Below, in pieces: positions 33,397-40,868 of a stretch of 64,000 nucleotides of DNA. A model generated the notes under the pieces. It saw only the letters and a program-made list of their open reading frames with translations. It was not told the DNA's origin and did not search any database. Position numbers and translations under genes: made by a program. Source of the stretch: Streptomyces sp. H27-H5 (GTDB lineage: Bacteria; Actinomycetota; Actinomycetes; Streptomycetales; Streptomycetaceae). The DNA is taken from NCBI RefSeq assembly GCF_026627505.1, contig NZ_JAPNLK010000004.1:88230-152229 (forward strand), written 5' to 3'. Within the stretch, counting starts at the first letter, position 1, and each line of letters starts with the position of its first letter.

Positions 33397-34416
33397 ATGG
33401 AGCACGTACGCGATCTCACGCTTCTGCCGAAAGCCCACCTCCACCTGCACTTCACCGGATCGATGCGCCCGTCGACCCTGCTGGAGCTCGCCGACAAGTA
33501 CGGCGTGCGCCTGCCCGAGGCGCTGACCGGGGGCGAACCGCCCAAGCTGCGGGCCACCGACGAGCGGGGCTGGTTCCGCTTCCAGCGGCTCTACGACACC
33601 GCCCGGTCCTGTCTGCGCGAGCCCGACGACATCCGCAGGCTGGTGCGCGAGGCCGCCGAGGAGGACGTGCGGGACGGCAGCGGTTGGCTGGAGATCCAGG
33701 TGGATCCCACTTCCTACGCCCCGCTCCTCGGCGGGATGATCCCGGCCGTGGAGATCATCCTCGATGCCGTGGACGCGGCCTCCCGGGAGACCGGCCTGGG
33801 GATGCGGGTGATCATCGCGGCGAACCGCATGAAGCACCCCCTCGATGCCCGCACGCTGGCCCGGCTCGCCGTCCGGTACGCCGACCGCGGCATCGTCGGC
33901 TTCGGTCTCTCCAACGACGAACGCCGCGGCATGGCCCGTGACTTCGACCGGGCCTTCGCCATCGCCCGCGAGGGGGGCCTGTTGGCGGCCCCGCACGGCG
34001 GGGAGCTGACCGGCCCGGCCTCGGTCCGGGACTGCCTGGACGACCTGGACGCCTCCCGCATCGGGCACGGCGTGCGGGCGGCCGAGGATCCGCGGCTGCT
34101 GAAGCGGCTCGCGGACCGGCAGGTCACCTGTGAGGTCTGCCCGGCGTCCAACGTGGCCCTGGGCGTCTACGAGCGCCCCGAGGACGTGCCGTTGCGCACG
34201 CTCTTCGAGGCGGGGGTGCCGATGGCGCTGGGGGCGGACGACCCGCTCCTGTTCGGGTCCCGGCTGGCGGCCCAGTACGAGATCGCGCGCCGCCACCACG
34301 GTTTCACGGACGCGGAGTTGGCGGAGTTGGCCCGGCAGTCGGTGCGCGGTTCGGCCGCGCCGGAGGACGTCCAGGGGAAGCTGCTGGCGGGGATCGACCA
34401 CTGGCTCACCGGGTGA
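33397..34416 (+). CDS. add: Adenosine deaminase family protein
   Basis: A 339-residue zinc-dependent deaminase of the ADA/AMP family. The metal motif is AHLHLHFTG (His16, His18). Further along are APHGGE, RIGHGV and LGADDPLLF, matching the catalytic His/Glu, His and Asp-Asp positions. The usual LDG of the first motif is FTG here, as in a diverged actinobacterial clade, so the substrate may be adenosine or a modified purine. The stop overlaps the convergent minus-strand gene by 11 bases. Confidence 0.88.
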   Translation: MEHVRDLTLLPKAHLHLHFTGSMRPSTLLELADKYGVRLPEALTGGEPPKLRATDERGWFRFQRLYDTARSCLREPDDIRRLVREAAEEDVRDGSGWLEIQVDPTSYAPLLGGMIPAVEIILDAVDAASRETGLGMRVIIAANRMKHPLDARTLARLAVRYADRGIVGFGLSNDERRGMARDFDRAFAIAREGGLLAAPHGGELTGPASVRDCLDDLDASRIGHGVRAAEDPRLLKRLADRQVTCEVCPASNVALGVYERPEDVPLRTLFEAGVPMALGADDPLLFGSRLAAQYEIARRHHGFTDAELAELARQSVRGSAAPEDVQGKLLAGIDHWLTG

Positions 34417-34822
34417 GCCGCAGGTCTCCCTCGTAGCAGTCGGCCCGGACGCGGTCGCCGTCGACGAAGCCGATCTCCAGGTGGGTGCGCCCGGTCTCGG
34501 GGACGGCGTACTCGGCCACGGTGGCGACGGTCTCGCCGAGGTGGCGCAGGAAGGGGTGGTCGCCGAGGTCCTCGCCGACCTCGATGCGGCCCCACTCCCC
34601 CATGTCGTAGGGCGCGTGCGGGGACTCCGACTCGACGATGAGGCACTGGTCGGACCCGGTGGTGATGCGGGTGGACTCGCCCTCGTTGTCGATGAGCCAC
34701 ACGTCGAGCGGCGCCTCGGAGCGTTCGCCCTCGTAGACGTGCCAGGACGCGACGACGCTGCTGATCGTGCGTCCCACCAGCCGGGTGGGGTCCGTGCCGG
34801 CACCGTGCAGGGGGCATTGCAT
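34406..34822 (-). CDS. Conserved hypothetical protein
   Basis: A 138-residue soluble protein (MQCPLHGAGTDPTRLVGRTI) with no recognised family. It is acidic and contains WHVYEGERSEAPLDVWLIDNEG and TRITTGSDQCLIVESESP, a mixed beta pattern. It lies 15 bases downstream of murB on the same strand, so it is likely co-transcribed, and it overlaps the 3' end of the adenosine deaminase gene. Confidence 0.8.
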   Translation of the reverse strand: MQCPLHGAGTDPTRLVGRTISSVVASWHVYEGERSEAPLDVWLIDNEGESTRITTGSDQCLIVESESPHAPYDMGEWGRIEVGEDLGDHPFLRHLGETVATVAEYAVPETGRTHLEIGFVDGDRVRADCYEGDLRLTR

Positions 34823-34837
34823 GGCGGCCGGGACTCC

Positions 34838-35893
34838 TCAGATGCTGACGCCGACCGTCACCGGTTCGTTGACCAGGGTGACGCCGAAGGCCGCGTGGAC
34901 GCCCGCGACGACCTCGCGGGCCAGGGCGAGGAGGTCCTCGGTGGTGGCCTCGCCGCGGTTGGTGAGGGCGAGGGTGTGCTTGGTGGAGATCCGGGCGGGG
35001 CCGGTGCCGTAGCCCTTGGTGAAGCCGGCCTTGTCGATCAGCCAGGCCGCGCTGGTCTTCGTCCGGCCGTCGCCCGCGGGGTAGGCGGGCGGGGCGGTCT
35101 CGGCGCCGAGGCGGTCCTGGACCCGGGCGAGGAAGGCGGCGTAGGCCTCGTCGCTCAGGATCGGGTTGTGGAAGAACGAGCCGGCCGACCAGGTGTCGTG
35201 GTCGGCGGGGTCGAGGACCATGCCCTTGCCGGCGCGCAGGCGCAGCACGGTCTCGCGGGCGGTGGCGGCCGGGACGCGGTCGCCGGCCTCCACACCGAGG
35301 GCGCGGGCGGTCTCGGGGTACTTGATCGGCGCGGACAGGCCGCCGGCGTCTTCGAGGGCGAAGCGCACGCGCAGGACCACGTAGCGGCCGGGCTGGTCCT
35401 TGAAGGTGCTGTTGCGGTAGCGGAAGCCGCACGCGTCGGCGGGGAGGGTGACCGTTTCGCCGGTGGTGCGGTCGTAGGCGACGACCTCGGTGATGGTGTC
35501 GCAGACCTCCTGGCCGTACGCCCCGACGTTCTGGATGGGCGTGGCGCCGGCGGAGCCGGGGATGCCGGCGAGGCACTCGATGCCGGCGAGGCCGGCGTCG
35601 ACGGTGCGGGCGACGGCGTCGCTCCAGTTCTCGCCGGCGGCGAGCTCCAGGCGCGTGCCGTCGAGGGTGAACCCGGTGGTGGCGATGCGCAGGGCGGTGC
35701 CGGCGAATCCCCGGTCACCGATGACCAGGTTGCTGCCGCCGCCGATGATCAGCAGCGGGGTGCCGGTCTCGTCCGCGGCGCGGACGGCGGCGATCACCTC
35801 GGCGTCGGTGGTCGCGGTGACCAGCCGGGCCGCGGGGCCGCCGAGGCGGAAGGTGGTCAGCGGGGCGAGGGGGGCGTCGTGGAGTTCCTGCAC
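34838..35893 (-). CDS. murB: UDP-N-acetylenolpyruvoylglucosamine reductase
   Basis: MurB, 351 residues, reduces UDP-GlcNAc-enolpyruvate to UDP-MurNAc with FAD and NADPH in peptidoglycan synthesis. The FAD domain has IIGGGSNLVIGDRGF and AGIPGSAGATPIQNVGAYGQEV. The catalytic serine is in WSAGSFFHNP. The start is the GTG at 35893 (MQELHDAPLAPLTTFRLGG). The much longer in-frame extension runs antisense through the MFS gene and is not real. Confidence 0.97.
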   Translation of the reverse strand: MQELHDAPLAPLTTFRLGGPAARLVTATTDAEVIAAVRAADETGTPLLIIGGGSNLVIGDRGFAGTALRIATTGFTLDGTRLELAAGENWSDAVARTVDAGLAGIECLAGIPGSAGATPIQNVGAYGQEVCDTITEVVAYDRTTGETVTLPADACGFRYRNSTFKDQPGRYVVLRVRFALEDAGGLSAPIKYPETARALGVEAGDRVPAATARETVLRLRAGKGMVLDPADHDTWSAGSFFHNPILSDEAYAAFLARVQDRLGAETAPPAYPAGDGRTKTSAAWLIDKAGFTKGYGTGPARISTKHTLALTNRGEATTEDLLALAREVVAGVHAAFGVTLVNEPVTVGVSI

Positions 35894-35957
35894 GGGGACA
35901 AGAGTACGGTCCGTCCCCCTCGCATCCCTGCGGGGCCACGGACCGTACCGGTTCTTC

Positions 35958-35990
35958 CCCCGTGTCGGCGGGGTGCCCGCCGACACGGGG
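35958..35990 (-). terminator. Terminator after the MFS transporter gene
   Basis: A perfect 15-bp stem, ccccgtgtcggcggg/cccgccgacacgggg, with a 3-base loop lies 7 bases after the transporter stop. It separates that gene from murB. Confidence 0.85.
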
Positions 35991-35997
35991 CCCGGCC

Positions 35998-37491
35998 TCA
36001 GCCGGCGGCGGGCACCTTGGCCGGCGCCGGGGCGGCGGCCTCGGGGCTCGCGGGGGTCGTGGGAGTCGCGGGGAGGTCCCGGGTCTTGGCCCTGCCCGGG
36101 AGCAGGAGGGCCAGGCCGGCGGCGAGGGCGACGGCGATCGCGCCGATCCACAGGGCGGGGATCGTGCCGTCGGTGAAGGCTTGGGGGCTCTCGTAGCCGC
36201 CCTGGGCGGAGAAGACCGAGGCGAGGACGGCGACTCCGAGGGCGCCGCCGACCTCGCGGAGGGCGTTGTTGGTGCCGGAGGCCTTGCCCTGGTCGGCGGG
36301 GGCCACGGTGGACATCAGCACGTTGGCGGCGGGGGCGAAGTACAGGGCCATGCCGATGCCGCTCAGGACGAGGGCGGGGAGCTGGGCGGCGTACGAGACG
36401 TCGGCGCTGAGGATCACCGCGAACCAGCCGAGTCCGAGGGCCTGGAAGGCCAGTCCGGCGGCGACGACCGGCCGGCCCCCGATGCGGTCGGAGAGGATGC
36501 CGGCGATCGGCGCGACGATCATCGGCATGCCGGTCCAGGGGAGCATGCGCAGTCCGGCCTCGGTGGGCGAGTAGCCGGCGACGCCTTGGAGGAACTGGGC
36601 GAGCAGGAAGATCGAACCGAACATGCCGAGGAACATCAGCAGGCTGGCCAGGTTGATCCCGAGGAAGCCCCGGTTGCGGAAGAGCCGCATGGGGAGCATG
36701 GGGTTCGCGTGGCGGATGCCGTGGCGGATGAAGGCGCCGACGAGCGCGCTGCCGAGGATCAGGCCGGTGAGGACGGGGGCGCTGGTCCAGCCCTCGGAGT
36801 TGGCGTTGACCAGGGCGTAGACGATCCCGAAGAGGCCGCCGCTGATGAGGATCGTGCCGGGGACGTCGAGGCGGGAGTCGGGGGCCGTGGACTCGGCGAG
36901 CCGCAGTCGGGCGAGGGGGATCAGGGCGAGACCGATCGGCACGTTGAGCCAGAAGATCCACTGCCAGGAGATGTGTTCGGTGAGGCTGCCGCCGATGAGG
37001 GGGCCGCTGGCGACGGCGAGGCCGGTGACGGCCCCGTAGATGCCGAGGGCCATGCCGCGTCGGGCGGCCGGGACGGCGGCGGTGAGGAGGGTGAGGGTGA
37101 GCGGCATCATGATCGCCGCGCCCACGCCTTGGACGGCCCGGGCGGCGATCAGCTCGTCTATGCCGGGTGAGAGGGCCGCGGCGGCCGAGGCGCCGGTGAA
37201 GATCGAGAGTCCGACGATGAACAGCCGGCGGCGGCCGAAGCGGTCACCGAGGGCGGAGCCGAACATGAGGAGCACGGCGAAGGTGAGCGTGTAGGCGTTC
37301 ACCGTCCACTCCAGGTCCTCCAGCTTGCCGCCGAGGTCCTCGCGGATCGCGGGCAGGGCGGTGGTGACGACGAGGTTGTCGAGGGCCGCCATGAAGCTGG
37401 CGACGCCGGTGAGGACGAGGGCCCAGACGGCGGGTCCCTTGAGCCTGGTGTCGGCGCTCGTGTCGCCGGGTGCGGTGCCTTGCCTGTCCAC
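35998..37491 (-). CDS. MFS drug exporter, DHA2 (14-helix) family
   Basis: A 497-residue proton-coupled exporter with about 14 membrane helices. Family motifs are the N-terminal MAALDNLVVTTALPAIREDL (motif D1) and GDRFGRRRLFIVG between helices 2 and 3, with AVTGLAVASGPLIGG (motif C of exporters) in helix 5. The start is a GTG at 37491 with GGGGGAAA upstream. A TetR operator-like inverted repeat lies 22 bases upstream of the start. The substrate is not predictable. Confidence 0.93.
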   Translation of the reverse strand: MDRQGTAPGDTSADTRLKGPAVWALVLTGVASFMAALDNLVVTTALPAIREDLGGKLEDLEWTVNAYTLTFAVLLMFGSALGDRFGRRRLFIVGLSIFTGASAAAALSPGIDELIAARAVQGVGAAIMMPLTLTLLTAAVPAARRGMALGIYGAVTGLAVASGPLIGGSLTEHISWQWIFWLNVPIGLALIPLARLRLAESTAPDSRLDVPGTILISGGLFGIVYALVNANSEGWTSAPVLTGLILGSALVGAFIRHGIRHANPMLPMRLFRNRGFLGINLASLLMFLGMFGSIFLLAQFLQGVAGYSPTEAGLRMLPWTGMPMIVAPIAGILSDRIGGRPVVAAGLAFQALGLGWFAVILSADVSYAAQLPALVLSGIGMALYFAPAANVLMSTVAPADQGKASGTNNALREVGGALGVAVLASVFSAQGGYESPQAFTDGTIPALWIGAIAVALAAGLALLLPGRAKTRDLPATPTTPASPEAAAPAPAKVPAAG

Positions 37492-37512
37492 GTTTCCCCC
37501 TACAGATGCTGT

Positions 37513-37536
37513 TTGTTAGTTATTGCTGACTAACTT
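37513..37536. promoter_or_regulatory. TetR operator upstream of the MFS gene
   Basis: ttgttagt, an 8-base spacer, and actaactt form an inverted repeat (7 of 8 positions symmetric) with the same arms and spacer length as the operator at 38195-38218. It sits just upstream of the exporter start. Confidence 0.75.
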
Positions 37537-37603
37537 CTCTGCCCGCACGACCGCCGGGACGGGGTCGAACGGTGGCCCGGCCGATGACGCGGCCGGTCGC
37601 GTA

Positions 37604-38188
37604 CTAGGCGCTCGTACGGACGTCGGGTCCGGGGCCGTCCGCCTCGTCCAGGAGGCGACACCCCTCCCAGACGCGGTGCTCGGGCGGGAAGCCCAGGGCG
37701 GAGAGGGTGTTGATGAGCATCCCGTGCGCCATGAAGCCCGCGACCTGGTCGGCGTCGCCGCCGATCGCCGCCCGCACGGTGTCCCACAGGCGCATCCAGC
37801 CGGCCCGGACCATCTCCCCGAACTCCGACTCCCCCGCGGCCTCGGCGGCCGCGACGGCCACGTTCGACTGGAGTTGCATCAGGAGCTTGTCGGGGTGCTC
37901 GGCGATGAGCCGCTTGTACGTCTGCGCCATGGCCTTGAGCGCTTCCTCGCCGCCGAGGCCCTCGGAGGCCTCCTCGAAGGCGAGCCGGATGTCCTCGGTG
38001 CAGCGGGCGACGACTTCGATGAAGATCGCCTGCTTGCTCGGGAACAGCCGGAACAGGTAAGGCTGCGAGACGCCCACCCGCTTGGCGATCGTCTCGGTGG
38101 AGGTCCCGTGGTAACCGCCCCGCGCGAACTCGTGCATCGCCGCACGGATGACGCTCTCGCGTCGCTCGTCTGCGCTCATCCTTGCCAT
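37604..38188 (-). CDS. TetR-family transcriptional repressor
   Basis: A 194-residue regulator. The N-terminal helix-turn-helix is clear (ESVIRAAMHEFARGGYHGTSTETIAKRVGVSQPYLFRLFPSKQ, about residues 12-54). The C-terminal ligand-binding domain is all-helical. The ATG at 38188 is used. It lies upstream of the MFS exporter on the same strand, with 112 bases between them, and matching operators precede both genes. Autoregulation and control of the exporter are therefore likely. Confidence 0.93.
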   Translation of the reverse strand: MARMSADERRESVIRAAMHEFARGGYHGTSTETIAKRVGVSQPYLFRLFPSKQAIFIEVVARCTEDIRLAFEEASEGLGGEEALKAMAQTYKRLIAEHPDKLLMQLQSNVAVAAAEAAGESEFGEMVRAGWMRLWDTVRAAIGGDADQVAGFMAHGMLINTLSALGFPPEHRVWEGCRLLDEADGPGPDVRTSA

Positions 38189-38194
38189 GGAAGT

Positions 38195-38224
38195 AAGTTA
38201 GTACTCAATCACTAACTTCGTCAA
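38195..38224 (-). promoter_or_regulatory. Promoter and operator of the TetR gene
   Basis: The perfect inverted repeat aagttagt-N8-actaactt (38195-38218) lies within the promoter. The -35 is TTGACG (38219-38224) and the -10 is TAACTT (38195-38200), 18 bp apart, on the minus strand. Repressor binding would block polymerase directly. Confidence 0.8.
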
Positions 38225-38290
38225 CGCCTCTTCGCGGGCCGCCTCCCGACCCCTTCGGCCGCGGCATCGCACGGCCGTAGCATCTCGCCC

Positions 38291-38839
38291 GTGACCCGAA
38301 CCCCGCACCTCGCCCTGATCAGCGGAAGCACCCGCGCCGGCTCCACCAACACCTCGGTGATCCTGACCGTTCCCGAGGTCCTCGGCGAGGCGGTGCGCGC
38401 CACGCCCTACCTCGACCTGGCGAGGCTCCCGCACTTCAATCCCGACGACGACGTGGAACCCCTGCCGGCCGAGGTCGTCCGGCTGCGCGAGCTGATCGCG
38501 GGGGCGGACGCGGTGCTGTTCTGCACGCCGGAGTACGCGGGCGATCTCCCCGGCTCGTTCAAGAACCTGCTGGACTGGACGGTCGGCGGCGTCGAGATCG
38601 TGGACAAGCCGGTCGGTTGGATCAACGCGTCCTCGTCCCCGACGGGCGCCGCGGGGGCCCACCGGGCGTTGCGCACGGTCCTCGGCTACACGGGGGCGAG
38701 CGTCGTGGAGGAGGCCTGCGCGCGGGTACCGGTCCCCCGGGCCGTCGTGGACGCGGGAACGGGGACGATCACCGACCCGGCCGTCCGCGAGGCGGTCGCG
38801 GAGGCCGCCCGCCGGCTGCTCGCCGCGATCCCCCGGTAG
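38291..38839 (+). CDS. NAD(P)H-dependent FMN reductase family protein
   Basis: A 182-residue flavodoxin-like oxidoreductase. The FMN phosphate loop is SGSTRAGSTNT (residues 11-21), and TPEYAGDLPGSFKNLLDW is the hallmark of the FMN_red family. It starts at a GTG (38291). It is divergent from the TetR gene with about 100 bases between the starts. It could reduce flavins, quinones or chromate-like acceptors; the physiological substrate is unknown. Confidence 0.9.
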   Translation: MTRTPHLALISGSTRAGSTNTSVILTVPEVLGEAVRATPYLDLARLPHFNPDDDVEPLPAEVVRLRELIAGADAVLFCTPEYAGDLPGSFKNLLDWTVGGVEIVDKPVGWINASSSPTGAAGAHRALRTVLGYTGASVVEEACARVPVPRAVVDAGTGTITDPAVREAVAEAARRLLAAIPR

Positions 38840-38937
38840 GAACCGGTCCCCCGGCAGGACGTCCGCCGCGGGGCGGCGGCGCGGCGACCGGCGGGCCGGG
38901 ACGGCCCCTGCCCGACGGTCGCGGGCGCGCGCCGGCC

Positions 38938-39366
38938 TCAGGCCAGTCGGACCACGGCGCGCGACATGCCCAGGACCTTCTGGCCCGCGCTCATCGCCGT
39001 CAGGTCCACCCGGACCCGGTTGTCGTCCAGCTTGGCCGCCACCTTGGCGGTGACCTCGATCAGGGCGCCCGTGTCGTCGTTGGGGACGACGACGGGCTTG
39101 GTGAAGCGCACGCCGTACTCGACGACCGCGCCGGGGTCGCCCAGCCAGTCAGTGACCACGCGGATCGCCTCGGCCATGGTGAACATGCCGTGCGCGATCA
39201 CGTCCGGCAGCCCGACCTCCTTGGCGAACTTCTCGTTCCAGTGGATCGGGTTGAAGTCACCCGAGGCGCCCGCGTACCGGACGAGCGTGGCGCGCGTCAC
39301 GGGGAAGGAGGCCGCCGGGAGTTCGGTGCCGACCTCCACGTCGGCGTACTGGATCTGCGCGGTCAT
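38938..39366 (-). CDS. hadB: MaoC-family dehydratase (HadB-like)
   Basis: A 142-residue hotdog-fold (R)-hydratase/dehydratase. The catalytic motif is YAGASGDFNPIHWNEKFA, with the Asp and His of the family, then VIAHGMFTMAE. In mycobacteria HadB pairs with HadA or HadC as the 3-hydroxyacyl-ACP dehydratase of FAS-II. Here it directly follows the HadA-like gene (1-base gap). The acyl substrate in a mycolate-free streptomycete is unknown. Confidence 0.88.
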   Translation of the reverse strand: MTAQIQYADVEVGTELPAASFPVTRATLVRYAGASGDFNPIHWNEKFAKEVGLPDVIAHGMFTMAEAIRVVTDWLGDPGAVVEYGVRFTKPVVVPNDDTGALIEVTAKVAAKLDDNRVRVDLTAMSAGQKVLGMSRAVVRLA

Positions 39367-39367
39367 C

Positions 39368-39820
39368 TCAGGCCTCCTGGGGAGCGCGGGACACGAGCTT
39401 GGTCCACGCCGTCACCACGTGCTCGCCGGAGGCGTCGTGGACCTCGCCCCGGATGTCGATGATGTCGTTGCCCGCGAGCGACTTCACGGCCTCGATGGTG
39501 GAGGTCACGGAGAGCCGGTCGCCGGCCCGCACGGGGCGGACGTACGCGAACTTCTGGTCACCGTGCACGACGCGGCTGTAGTCCAGACCCAACTGCGGGT
39601 CCTCGATGACCTGGCTCGCCGCCTGGAACGTGATGGCGAACACGAAGGTCGGCGGCGCGATCACGTCCTGGTGACCGAGCGCCTTCGCGGCTTCGGGGTC
39701 GGTGTAGACGGGATTCTCGTCGCCCACGGCGACGGCGAATTCGCGGATCTTCTCCCGGCCGACCTCGTACGGATCGGTGGGCGGGTAGCTCCGCCCCACG
39801 AAGGTCTGGTCGAGGGCCAT
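39368..39820 (-). CDS. hadA: MaoC-type dehydratase N-terminal domain protein (HadA/HadC-like)
   Basis: A 150-residue hotdog protein of the FAS1-like dehydratase class: VGRSYPPTDPYEVGREKIREFAVAVGDENPVY, then APPTFVFAITF. It lacks the Asp/His catalytic pair, as expected for the non-catalytic partner. Together with the next gene it should form a heterodimeric acyl dehydratase. It lies downstream of rpmG after a terminator-like hairpin, the same neighbourhood as in mycobacteria. Confidence 0.88.
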   Translation of the reverse strand: MALDQTFVGRSYPPTDPYEVGREKIREFAVAVGDENPVYTDPEAAKALGHQDVIAPPTFVFAITFQAASQVIEDPQLGLDYSRVVHGDQKFAYVRPVRAGDRLSVTSTIEAVKSLAGNDIIDIRGEVHDASGEHVVTAWTKLVSRAPQEA

Positions 39821-39957
39821 GGCTCACTACCTCCTGTTGAGGGACATCAAAGTCACGAGGAACGCGTCACGGATCACCGGCCGCGGCCCCTCGGGCGCGG
39901 GGACGTCACGCACGGGGAACAGGGGCGGGGCCCGGAAGGATCCGGACGCGGAAACGA

Positions 39958-39995
39958 CACGAGGCCGCCCCCCGATGAAAGGGGACGGCCTCGTG
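39958..39995 (-). terminator. Terminator after rpmG
   Basis: cacgaggccg pairs with cggcctcgtg, with an inner cccc/gggg stem. It begins 30 bases past the rpmG stop and separates it from the dehydratase genes. Confidence 0.8.
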
Positions 39996-40024
39996 ACGGT
40001 GCCTGTATTCGAGACTCGCCAGGG

Positions 40025-40189
40025 TCAGCGGGTCTCGCGGTGCGCGGTGTGCGAGTTGCAACGCGGGCAGTGCTTCTTCATCTCAAGACGGTCCGGGTCG
40101 TTACGCCGGTTCTTCTTGGTGATGTAGTTCCGCTCCTTGCACTCCACGCAGGCCAGCGTGATCTTCGGGCGGACGTCGGTGGCAGCCAC
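40025..40189 (-). CDS. rpmG: 50S ribosomal protein L33, zinc-binding form
   Basis: L33, 54 residues, with Cys14, Cys17, Cys41 and Cys44 forming a zinc ribbon. The GTG at 40189 is the start, with AAGGAG upstream. Streptomycetes usually carry several L33 copies and this is a cysteine-containing one; a zinc-free paralogue may exist elsewhere (family knowledge). It is preceded by tRNA-Met and tRNA-Thr on the same strand. Confidence 0.97.
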   Translation of the reverse strand: MAATDVRPKITLACVECKERNYITKKNRRNDPDRLEMKKHCPRCNSHTAHRETR

Positions 40190-40278
40190 GTGAGTGCTCC
40201 TTGACGGACAATTGGGACGGATGAACGCATACAAGAGTAGCCGACCGGGAGACCGACCCCGCAATCGGCTACTGTGTG

Positions 40279-40351
40279 TAGCGGCGACCGGACTTGAACC
40301 GGTGACACAGCGATTATGAGCCGCTTGCTCTACCGACTGAGCTACGCCGCT
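40279..40351 (-). tRNA. tRNA-Met (CAT), elongator type
   Basis: 73 nt. The acceptor AGCGGCG pairs fully with CGCCGCT, which argues against an initiator tRNA. The anticodon stem AGCGG/TCGCT holds loop CTCATAA (anticodon CAT). The T-arm is ACCGGTTCAAGTCCGGT. CCA is not encoded. Confidence 0.95.
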
Positions 40352-40399
40352 TTGATGTGATCGACTCCCCACCCGAGGGTGGGGAACCTCTCTCACCAG

Positions 40400-40472
40400 A
40401 GCCCCAATGCGGAATCGAACCGCAGACCTTCTCCTTACCATGGAGACGCTCTACCGACTGAGCTATTGGGGC
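40400..40472 (-). tRNA. tRNA-Thr (GGT)
   Basis: 73 nt. The acceptor GCCCCAA pairs with TTGGGGC, the anticodon stem TCTCC/GGAGA has loop ATGGTAA (anticodon GGT), and the T-arm is TGCGGTTCGATTCCGCA. It is upstream of tRNA-Met by 48 bases and probably shares its transcript. Confidence 0.96.
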
Positions 40473-40483
40473 GAGCGATGAAG

Positions 40484-40513
40484 ACATTACACGGTTGCCC
40501 GCCGATCGCCCAA
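40484..40513 (-). promoter_or_regulatory. Putative promoter of tRNA-Thr, tRNA-Met and rpmG
   Basis: On the minus strand TTGGGC (40508-40513) and TAATGT (40484-40489) are 18 bp apart, just upstream of tRNA-Thr. The rest of the 40473-40868 gap contains a perfect 14-bp palindrome, cccggaattccggg (40594-40607), of unknown role, and no supportable gene. Confidence 0.45.
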
Positions 40514-40868
40514 ATCCTTTGCGGGGACCGGGCTCCGAGGGGGTTCGACCCGGATCGGCGGATCGACCCGTGCACCCCTCTCGCCGCGTTTTCCCCGGAA
40601 TTCCGGGCCGAATGTGAGCGAGGTCACGCGCCCGGCGCCGGTGATCCCGCCCCGATCTCACGCTCTGTGCATGCCGAGCGGCCTCGAAGGGGCCGAAGAG
40701 CGCCGGCGCACGCCGAATCCCGTCACGGGGGCACCACACCGGTACGACTATTTCGCTCCTCCGCGAACCGGGGAGGAGCGAGCCCTAGGCTCTGAGCACG
40801 CTGCGTGATCTTGGGCCGCGGGCCGCGGCCACGGACCCGGGAAGCGCCCGAGCCACCGCAGGAGCGCG

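Noticed and set aside
34838..36961. 707-codon minus-strand frame including murB
   Set aside because: Only the last 351 codons are MurB. The rest is an out-of-frame shadow of the MFS gene in high-G+C DNA.
40279..40351. Initiator tRNA-Met
   Set aside because: The acceptor stem is fully paired, so it lacks the 1-72 mismatch typical of bacterial initiators. Elongator is more likely.
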